From NCBI GenBank assembly GCA_963844635.1, contig CAWJPD010000001.1, positions 425,928-489,927 on the forward strand: a stretch of DNA of 64,000 bases, written 5' to 3'. The stretch is from JAJPKK01 sp963844635. GTDB lineage: Bacteria; Pseudomonadota; Alphaproteobacteria; Rhizobiales; Xanthobacteraceae. Every line of letters begins with the position of its first letter. The stretch's first letter is position 1. Position numbers and translations under genes: made by a program. Under the pieces are notes generated by a model. It saw nothing but the letters and a program-made list of their open reading frames with translations. It ran no database searches and was not told the DNA's origin. This document shows positions 56,497 through 64,000 of this stretch, piece after piece.

Positions 56497-57808
56497 ATGC
56501 CCGATTTTCTCACCCGCCGGAACAATACGTGGCACTTCGTTCGCCGTGTCCCGAATGAGTTCGCGCGGCTCGATAGACGCGGCGTGATCAAGCATTCGAC
56601 GCGTATCAAAATCGCAAACGACCGTGCCGGGCGCCGTGCTGCGCGTGTTGCAGAAAGATTCAACGAGCAGCTGGAGCTTTTCTGGAAGGGCTTGTCGGAC
56701 GGCAAGCCGCAAGAAGAGTTGACCAGCTACGAGATGGCACGCCGCCGTGCGCGGGCGCTGGGTTTCGACTACGTCGAAAACGAACAGCTGCTGCAGCAAA
56801 AGCCGGAGGCTCGCCTTGAGCGTCTCGAGGCTCTTGCCACCAAGGGCTTGGCGAATGACGGGAGCGCCCGCGCCGCCCTTCTCGGCACACGCAAACGCCC
56901 GGCCTTCATGTTGTCGAAGCTGTTCGAACAGTACGAGGCCGCCACCAAGGACGAGGTCAAGGACCTTTCGCCCGATCAGCTTCGCATCTGGCGCAATGGC
57001 CGCATCCGGGCGGTCGAGCGGTTCGTCGAGGTGGTCGGCAACAAGCCCGTCAATGAGGTCACGGAGGATGACGCCATCGATTACTGCGAATGGTGGCGCG
57101 ACCGTGTGGTCGATGACGAGGTCGAGGCCAAGACGGCCAACAAGGACATCGGCCAGCTGAGCCGCATGCTGAAGGAGATGAACGTACGCCGCCGCCTCAA
57201 TCTGCCGGACATCTTCAAGGGGCTTCGGCTGAAGGGTGAAACCGAACGCTCACGGGCGCCCTACGACACGGATTTCATTCAGGACCGATTGCTCGCCGGC
57301 GACGCCCTGGCGGGATTGAATGAGGATGCGCGGCTGGTTCTGTATGTGGTCGCCGATACCGGGATGCGTCCTTCCGAGGTGGTCAATCTGCAGAAAGACG
57401 CGATCCTGCTCGGCGCCTCGATTCCGTACGTGAAGGTTTTGCCCGATGGACGGCGGCTCAAGACCGATGACTCCCGAACGGGAGATCCCTTTGGTGGGGG
57501 CTGCCCTTGCGGCGATGAAGCTGCGTCCACACGGCTTCCCGCGCTATCGCGACAAATCCTCAAATCTGTCCGGCGCGTTGAACAAGTATCTGCTGGAAAA
57601 CGGGCTGCGGCCCACAAAGGAACACACGGTCTATTCCTTGCGGCACAGCTTCAAGGACCGGCTTGTCGCCGCCGAAGCGCCGGACAGCCTGATCGACAGC
57701 CTGATGGGCCACAAGACCTACAAGCCCAAATACGGCAAAGGCCCATCGCTGGAACTGAAGCTCAAATATCTTCAGCAGATCGCTTTCAGGCCGCCGGGCC
57801 TGGCGTAA
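56497..57808 (+). CDS. Tyrosine integrase of element 2, one frame change
   Basis: N-terminal DUF6538-type domain (MPDFLTRRNNTWHFVRRVPNEF), then a SAM-like core-binding domain and the catalytic domain: VADTGMRPSEVVNLQKD. Near 57475 the frame slips by one base; the continuation in the other frame holds HTVYSLRHSFKDRLVAAEAP, DSLMGHKTYKPKYGKG with the nucleophilic Tyr, and ends FRPPGLA. Corrected length is about 436 residues. Located just after tRNA-Gly and reading away from it, as expected for an integrative element. Confidence 0.9.
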
Positions 57809-58122
57809 GACAGCAGGCGCGCGCGGGCGCGCGCCTTGGTGTCTTCCATCTTCTTCAGTTCCGCAAGCTCGGCCTCGAATTTCTCGTACATCGGCACATG
57901 CACGTCGCCGTCAAGCTCGATGAAATAGGCAAGCAGAACCAGAGCGCGTTCAATGCGCTCAATCATCGGAAGCTGGTTCTGCTCGTCGTATCGGCATGGT
58001 GAAGATCGGGCCTTTTCCCGAGCCCCACCTTGTCCCATCACCGGGTCAAAAGCGTTCGAAAAGCTTGGGAAATACGGCTCAATGACGAGCATTCCCATCC
58101 TGAGCATTTTCGTCCGACACAT
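57772..58122 (-). CDS. Element 2 hypothetical protein
   Basis: 116 residues, probably starting at an internal Met of MLRMGMLVIEP. YEKFEAELAELKKMEDTKARARARLLSY is a charged helix; ERALVLLAYFIELDGDVHVP lies in the middle. It is convergent with the integrase and overlaps its last 37 bp. Similar short proteins accompany integrases in alphaproteobacteria; function unknown. Confidence 0.65.
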   Translation of the reverse strand: MCRTKMLRMGMLVIEPYFPSFSNAFDPVMGQGGAREKARSSPCRYDEQNQLPMIERIERALVLLAYFIELDGDVHVPMYEKFEAELAELKKMEDTKARARARLLSYARPGGLKAIC

Positions 58123-58227
58123 TACCTGGCCCCCATTTCGATCGAGAGGATGGCATTGATTCGACGATGAATTTTGTTATTGCGCGATGCGTACCAATTT
58201 TGATACACTCGTGCGCGAGGAGAATTC

Positions 58228-58563
58228 GTGAAGCGATTGCCTGCTGCCTTCTACCAATTGGCTTCTGGCCGTGAACCGGTTCGTGATTGGCTCAAGGCGC
58301 TGAGCAGCGAAGACCGCAAGATTGTCGGCGAGGACATCAAGGATGTCGAGTTTTCCTGGCCCATCGGCATGCCGCTGTGCCGACCGATGGGCAAGGGCCT
58401 GTGGGAAGTGCGCAGCGACCTGACGGGCGGGCGTATCGCACGGGTGCTGTTTTGCGTTCACGATCGCCGCATGGTGCTGCTGCACGCGTTCATGAAGAAA
58501 ACGCAGAAAACGCCTGCCGCGGACCTCGATCTGGCAACCAAACGAATGAAGGAGATCACATGA
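58228..58563 (+). CDS. HigB/RelE-type toxin (phage Gp49-like)
   Basis: 111 residues from GTG 58228 with a GCGAGGAG leader. PAAFYQLASGREPVRDWLKAL, IVGEDIKDVEFSWPIGMPLCRPMGKGLWEVRS, RIARVLFCVHDRRMVLLHAFMKKTQKTP is the Gp49-like (DUF891) subgroup of RelE ribosome-dependent endoribonucleases. It precedes its antitoxin and overlaps it by ATGA, the toxin-first order typical of HigBA. Probably stabilises the element. Confidence 0.88.
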   Translation: MKRLPAAFYQLASGREPVRDWLKALSSEDRKIVGEDIKDVEFSWPIGMPLCRPMGKGLWEVRSDLTGGRIARVLFCVHDRRMVLLHAFMKKTQKTPAADLDLATKRMKEIT

Positions 58564-58848
58564 AAAAAACAAAGGGCCGTGTCGGCTCCACGTTTCGACG
58601 ACTTCCTGAAGGAGGAAGGCATCTATACCGAGGTGACGGCGCGCGCGATCAAACGCGTGATTGCCCGGCAGCTCGACGCTCTCATGGAAGAAGAGGGCCT
58701 CACGAAAACCGAACTGGCGAAACGAATGAAGACCAGCCGCGCACAACTGGACCGTCTGCTTGATCCCGAGAATGAGTTCGTTACGCTTGGAACGCTCACG
58801 CGTGCCGCCAAGGCCGTCGGACGTGAGCTGCGGATGGAATTGGTTTGA
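58560..58848 (+). CDS. HigA-type XRE antitoxin, one frame change
   Basis: MKKTKGRVGSTF at 58560 and the rest FDDFLKEEGIYTEVTARAIKR, GLTKTELAKRMKTSRAQLDRLL, TLGTLTRAAKAVGRELRMEL are in different frames. Removing one T from the TTT near 58592 joins them into 95 residues. The helix-turn-helix (TKTELAKRMKTSRAQLDRLL) is of the XRE class, giving autorepression and toxin neutralisation. Coupled to the toxin by ATGA. Confidence 0.85.
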
Positions 58849-59180
58849 AGCATCGACAGGCTCACAACCTGAAGGTCGATGGTTCAAATTCTACCCGCAA
58901 CGAAATTCTACCTCAGTAGATCAATCGCTTACGTTGCTCTACCTTGTTTTTTTCACTGCGTTACGGGGGTTTGTGAATTTCTCCCAGGCGTTATGACGAA
59001 ATTGCGCGGCTATTACAATGGCTCACTGCGCCTTCGTACCAAGCAGTCCAAACAGTTAAATTTTCTCGTAGGCACATGGGGGCACATTGCGGCGACGCCC
59101 TTGTTGCCGGGCACTGGCGATAGTGAAAAAAGTTGAGTGACGTCATTGTGCAAATTAGGAGTTGTTGATCGAGCCTTGTA
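58849..59180. other. Gap between HigBA and the sigma-helicase operon
   Basis: 332 bp. One weak open frame of 47 codons at 58993-59136 has no similarity and a poor leader; otherwise no gene seen. Probably contains the operon promoter. Confidence 0.4.
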
Positions 59181-60016
59181 TTGAGACGGATCGGCTGTGT
59201 GACGGGAGATTTATTTGATTACGCCTCTAGGAAACGGGCGTTGGACGGCGGCCCTTATACGCGGACAGGCCGTATCGAGACGCTCTTGAAGGAACTGAAG
59301 GAATTGCCGCGCGCTGAGCTCGTTGCGCGATGTCAGATCGCGGACCGTAATGCTGCCGGCCACGTGCCGAGCGAATGCCTGATGTATTTTGTCCGTGCAA
59401 CGCGCCAGGACAATTCGGACCAGCATTTCGAGCAGCTTTACAAAATCCTGCTTTCGCGGTTGCGGCGTGCCCTACCGAACCCTGAAACGCGCAATGGTGA
59501 AGTCGATCCGCGTCTCTCAGACCAAGAGCCGCATCCGGGAGATAGCCTTTGACCGTTTCGTTGCCGCCCTCGCCGCAGACCGCCAAGACTACTCTGAGAC
59601 GCTCGATCACTTCGAAGTCCGATTCGACGGCGCGGTCGCCAATCTTCGCCGGGACGCCCAGGATGCGGCTTGGCGGGAAGAGAACCGCACGACCACGATC
59701 GAACACGACCCAGAAACGAACGCAGCCCTCCGCCGAAATGGAGGAAGCCGCCGGGGCCTTCAATCCCTTCGAAAATTCAGATTTTGACCAAAACAATTAC
59801 CGGGCGCGGCTGGATGCAGCGATTGACACCCTGCCACCAGAACAAATCAGGATCATTGAAATGTTGCGCCAAGGCTTTCCCATCGATTTCGAAGGACCCG
59901 GATGTTGTTACCATCGCGAAAACGCTGAATAAATCCGAGAAGACGATACGGTTGCATCGTGGACCGGGCCTTAAAGGCCTTGCGGGCCGCCTTTCCTCGG
60001 GGAGTCCGGACAATGA
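59181..60016 (+). CDS. Sigma-70-like protein heading the helicase operon, several frame changes
   Basis: Pieces in order: DLFDYASRKRALDGGPYTR ... HFEQLYKILLSRL, then VSQTKSRIREIAFDRFVAAL ... AQDAAWREENRTTTIEHDPE, then EEAAGAFNPFENSDFDQNNY, RLDAAIDTLPPEQIRIIEML, and DVVTIAKTLNKSEKTIRLHR before RALKALRAAF. The end is sigma region 4: a TLP-type helix pair and helix-turn-helix. Frame slips fall near 59475, 59725, 59890 and two within 59960-60000. After correction it ends GESGQ at 60016, overlapping the next start by ATGA, for about 278 residues. It may direct transcription or act as an adaptor of its own operon. Confidence 0.62.
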
Positions 60017-60593
60017 TCAGCCAAACCCAAAACCTCTCCCTTGAGGATGTGCTCGGCGCGTTTGCGGTCGAGCCGGACCCCGGCCGCGAAACGCTTGCCG
60101 CGTATCTCCGGCGTTACCCTCAGTTCGCCGAGCCGCTGATCGACCTATCGCGGGAACTACACCGCACGCCGACAATTTCGGGACCCGACACCGCCGAAGA
60201 CACGGCCAGGATTGCCGATGCATGGCGCCAGCATTCCGAAGCCGCTGGGTCCGCAGGCGCAGGCCGACCTGTTCGCCGCGCTCTCGACCAGGAACTCCGT
60301 GACCTCTCTAAAGCGCTGGACGTTCCGCGGCAGGTCATCACAGCGTTTCGTGACCGGCGAATGATTTCTGGATTCGGTGCCACGGCACTTCCTCAGCGCC
60401 TAGCGGCCGCGGTCAATCAACCGCTGGAGCACTTGGCTGCCAGCCTCGCGCCCTCGCCCGACCCGCCATGGCGCGGAGTTACAAGTCGGATGCCAAGCCG
60501 ACGGTGAGCGAGCCGGTCACGTTTGAGCGTCTCCTGATTGACGCGGGCGTACCCGATGAGAAGCGCGCGCGCCTCCTAGCTGATTCCGGCTAA
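60013..60593 (+). CDS. Small helical protein of the helicase operon, frame changes
   Basis: MISQTQNLSLEDVLGAFAVE, PGRETLAAYLRRYPQFAEPL, IDLSRELHRTP, then ELRDLSKALDVPRQVITAFR, ending ERLLIDAGVPDEKRARLLAD in another frame. The order resembles small regulatory proteins placed before ImmA/IrrE genes. Frame slips near 60240-60290 (compensating) and 60470. Corrected length about 193 residues; the stop is followed one base later by the next ATG. No named family; a regulator or adaptor cleaved by the downstream ImmA-type peptidase is a hypothesis. Confidence 0.55.
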
Positions 60594-60594
60594 G

Positions 60595-63500
60595 ATGGAC
60601 GCAATCGAACTCGCACGACAGGTCGCCGAGCGTCTGCATACGCAGGCGGTCGCTAATGGCCACGATCCCGTGGCAGCCCTATGCGTTTGCCAGAGCCGAA
60701 GCGGAACGTCGGAACCTTGATGTCGAAGTTGCTGCTCGAGGCGCCGCCGTGCTTAACGGGGGGCGTGCGGTGTACATTGCCCGCGACAGCCTCATTCTCC
60801 ACGAGGACGCCGGCACGCCGTTCGAACGGGCGTTTTTCGTCGCACATGAAGTCGGTCACGCCGAACTCGGCGACGACGGCGAACCAACGCCAGCGCGCGA
60901 GATCGATCCCGCGCGTCCGGCCGAAGCTTCGCCGGTCGGCCTTGACAGGGTCGTCGATTATGGCCGCAAGCAGCGGCGCGAGGTCCAGATGGACCTCTTC
61001 GCGCGCGAATATCTACTTCCGCGATCCGTCGTGCAGCGCCTCCATGTGGATGAAGCAGCTTTCCGCCACAGGGATCGCCGAACGCCTCGGGGCGCCATTC
61101 GCAGTGGTCGCGCAGCAGCTATTCGACGCACTGCTCCTGCCCATAGTCGAATTGCCGGCGGCAGAGGAAAGCATCGCCCGCGGCCTCAATCCCGAACAAG
61201 ATCGCCGGCTCTCTCATCGAGGATGCGCCTATCTCCTCGAGGCGGGCCCGGGGACCGGAAAAACGCAAACCCTGGCGGCCCGTATCGAAGGCCTTCTTGC
61301 CGACGGGATCGACGCGCGCCGCATCCTCGTTCTGACCTTTTCCAACAAGGCGGCGCGCGAGATGGCCGGGCGCATCGCCGCCAACAATAAGGATGCCGCC
61401 GCTGCCACGTGGATCGGCACCTTCCATGCGTTCGGCCTTGATCTGATCCGTCGCTTCCATCGGAGTTGGGCCTGCCTAAAGACCCCCGCCTGATGGACCG
61501 GACAGAAGCCGTCGATCGCTTAGAGGCCGTGTTTTCAAGGCTCGGGCTCGTCCACTACCAGCAATCTTTCCGATCCGACACAAATTATCGCCGACATGCT
61601 TGCAGCGATCTCGCGCGCCAAGGACGAGGTGGTCGACGCAAAGCGATACGCCGAGCTCGCCGAGATCATGAAACAGGCCGGCGAGGCGGGGAAGCGGCGG
61701 AACGCGCCGCCGAAGTGGCGCTGGTCTACGACGCGCTACGAAAAGCTCAAGCGTGAGGCTCACTGCGTGGATTTCGGCGACCTCGTATCCGCTGCCTGTG
61801 CGGCTTCTTGAGACCAACGATGCCATCCGGGTCACACTTCAGGCCGAGTACGATCATGTTCTAGTTGACGAGTATCAGGATGTGAACCGTAGCAGCGTGC
61901 GGCTTCTGGCTGCGTTGCGGCCAGATGGCGAAAACCTCTGGGTGGTCGGCGACGCGAGGCAGTCCATTTATCGCTTTCGCGGCGCTTCCTCGTTCAACAT
62001 GGCCCGCTTCGGAACCGAGGATTTTCCCGGCGGCCAGCGTGGGCGGCTCAAGCGCAACTATCGATCGGTCCGCGGAGATCGTCGATGCGTTCTCCGCATT
62101 TGCCGCCAAAATGAAAGCGGGAGGCGGGGATGGCGGCCTTGCGGCCGAGCGTGGGCCTGGGCGGCACCCGCCGAACACCGCGCCGTCACGACAGCCGCCC
62201 AACAGACCGTCGCGCTGGCGGACGCCATCGAAGAAATACGCGCCGACGGGATCCGCTATCGTGATCAGGCGGTGCTTTGCACCGGCAACGAGAAGCTCTC
62301 CGCGCTCGGGCCATGAATTGGAACGCCTCGGCATTCCCGTGCTGTTTCTCGGAAGCCTCTTCGAGCGGGACGAGGTGAAAAGATCTCCTCGCCTTTCTCT
62401 CGATCCTCATTGACCGCCGCGCCATGGGGCTTATCCGGGTCGCCTGCGGCACCGAGTTCAAGATGTCGCTTGATGACGTCGGAGCGGTGCTCGATCACTT
62501 GCGTGCCAACGAGAGCGCACCAGTGGCCTGGTTAGCGCGATCGACGGCATCCCAGGGCTTTCCTCGAGGCGCACGCAACACTCCGCCGTCTCGCCGATGC
62601 CTCGCGGGTTTGGTGCCGATGCCGAGCCTTGGACCGTGCTCGCGACGCTGCTGCTCGACCGGACCCGGATCGCGGCACGCCTTGCAGCGTCCGCCGATGT
62701 CATCGATCGCGGGCGCTGCATCGCGCTCTGGCAGTTCCTCAATTTCGTTCGCGCCCAGCCATCCGGACGGGGCAACCAGTCATGCGGCTTGCTGGACGGG
62801 GTGCGCCGGCTTGTCCGCCTTGGTGATGAGCGCGATCTCCGGCAGTTGCCCGCGGCCGCGCAAGGCATCGATGCCGTGCGCCTGATGACAATCCACGGCG
62901 CCAAGGGCCTGGAGTTTCCGCGTGGTTCATGTGCCAGGCATGAACGCCGATACGCTGCCGCGGACTACCCAGCGCGCCGCCGTGCACCCCGCCCGACGGC
63001 ATGGTCGAGGGCGCTACGGGTAGCGCGCTTGACGTCTTCCGCGAGGGGCAGGCCGAAGAGCAGGAATGCCTCTTCTACGTTGCCCTGTCCCGCGCGCGCG
63101 ACCGCCTGTTCCTCTACTGCCCGACGCAAAAGGCTAACGGGACGACCGTGCCGGAATTCGCCATTTCTCTGCCGGATGGGTGCGGGGCTTGCGCGCGTGC
63201 AGGTGATCCCCTCCCGCGCCTTGCCCGAGGCGCCGTAAGACCGCCCGATCACATGGACCTACGAAGGCAAGCTCAGCTTCAGCGGCCCGCAGATGGCCCT
63301 GTATGAGTTCCTGTCCGCGCCGGTTCTTCTACACCCACGTGCTTCAGGTCGGGGGCCGCCGGAGCATGACGGATTTCATGCGCATGCACGAGGCCATTCG
63401 GGTGGTTTCAGAAGCATTGATCGCCGGAACCGCTTCCGACGGCGATCTCGAAATCCTCGATCTCTCAGGCATTCGAAACCCAAGGGCTCGCCGCACACGA

Positions 63501-63985
63501 TCACGTTGCCGCGTTCCGGACGCTCGCCGTCACGATGATCCGCTTCTTTGCCAAGACACGGGAAGGTCTCACGCCCGAGCCTCCTGCCGCCTTGCGTCTC
63601 GCCTTCGGCGATCACGACATCATCGTGCGGCCCGACGAGGTACTACTGGAGCCCGGCGGCAAGCGCGTGTTGCGGCGGGTGCGGACCGGACACCGGCGGT
63701 CGGACGAAGGGAATGATGTGGGAGCCGCGGCTTTCATCTCGCCGCCCGCCAGGCCTTTCCGGACGCCCTAGTTCAGCTCGTCCACCTGGCCGATCAGGAG
63801 GTCTTTCCGATCAGCTTCGACCGCCAAGCAGCTTGAGAAACCGTAGGAAGAAACTCGAGAATTTCCTTGCCGACATCCGTGCCGGGCGCTTTCCGATCGA
63901 TCCTTCGCCCCGGACTTGCCCCGGTTGCCCGGCCTTCTTCGTCTGCGCCTGTGCGCCGGACGGCACCCTCCGCAAAAAAATCTAG
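60595..63985 (+). pseudogene. ImmA/IrrE peptidase - UvrD helicase - AddB/Cas4-like Fe-S nuclease polypeptide, many frame changes
   Basis: Start MDAIELARQVAERLHTQ. Domain 1 (about 1-200): zinc peptidase FVAHEVGHAELGDD and EVQMDLFAREYLLPRSVV. Domain 2: SF1A helicase with EAGPGTGKTQTLAARIEGLL (motif I), ILVLTFSNKAAREMAGRIA, WIGTFHAFGLDLIRRFH, VLVDEYQDVNRSSVRLLAAL (motif II), MTIHGAKGLEF, and CLFYVALSRARDRLFLY (motif VI). Domain 3: SCPRRFFYTHVLQVGG with an early Cys, DIIVRPDEVLLEPGGKRVLR nuclease core, and CPGCPAFFVC, the late three-Cys cluster of AddB/Cas4-type nucleases. Over ten frame slips, the first near 60670 at a CCC run, suggest sequence error or decay. Corrected length about 1130 residues. 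Confidence 0.72.
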
Positions 63986-64000
63986 GACCGCATTACCGGC

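Noticed and set aside
58993..59136. 47-codon open frame upstream of the helicase operon
   Set aside because: No similarity and no convincing ribosome-binding site.

Overview
The window looks like chromosome from a GC-rich alphaproteobacterium of the Hyphomicrobiales, probably near the Bradyrhizobium/Nitrobacter/Pseudolabrys group. Pointers are ctrA next to fliI-fliJ, an ExoR-type Sel1 protein, cysD with a fused cysNC, an NrtR-type NAD regulator beside nadA, several Bug/TctC solute-binding proteins, and at least seven copies of a two-module intergenic palindromic repeat. This placement is inference from gene content; no database was searched.

Layout. 1-18.4 kb is chromosomal core: a truncated Bug protein, phaB, nrtR-like, nadA, a DUF5672-type protein, cynS, ctrA, fliI-fliJ, a small membrane protein, recN, cysNC-cysD, hldD, a ParB-like DGQHR protein and a GH5 glycosidase. 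About 18.50-36.46 kb is an integrated element bounded by a 46-bp near-identical repeat of the 3' part of tRNA-Arg(TCG); the intact tRNA is at 36415-36491. It carries a tyrosine integrase, an AlpA-like protein, a large primase/helicase-like gene, a terminase large subunit without any recognisable capsid, portal or tail gene, and a right-hand cargo block (Mrr-type restriction enzyme, DUF4238 protein, integrase remnant, an L30-like/PIN-like fusion and a large membrane protein). 36.5-56.2 kb is core again: hemB, an APC permease, recG, a MAPEG protein, cytochrome c, xthA, exoR, ilvD, mpg, and a Bug / ornithine-cyclodeaminase-like / PhnD-like group. From tRNA-Gly(TCC) at 56300 a second integrated element begins and runs off the end: integrase, HigBA-like toxin-antitoxin, then a tightly packed three-gene operon (sigma-70-like protein, small helical protein, and one long polypeptide joining an ImmA/IrrE peptidase, a UvrD helicase and an AddB/Cas4-like Fe-S nuclease). 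That operon and the L30-PIN gene are the best candidates for an undescribed system.

Caution on frames. Many genes, including ones expected to be intact such as hemB, ctrA and cysNC, are broken by single-base indels, often at short homopolymers and often in compensating pairs. I read this mainly as residual sequencing or assembly error, densest in the two mobile regions. For these genes one span is given and the frame change is described, instead of listing the pieces as separate genes.
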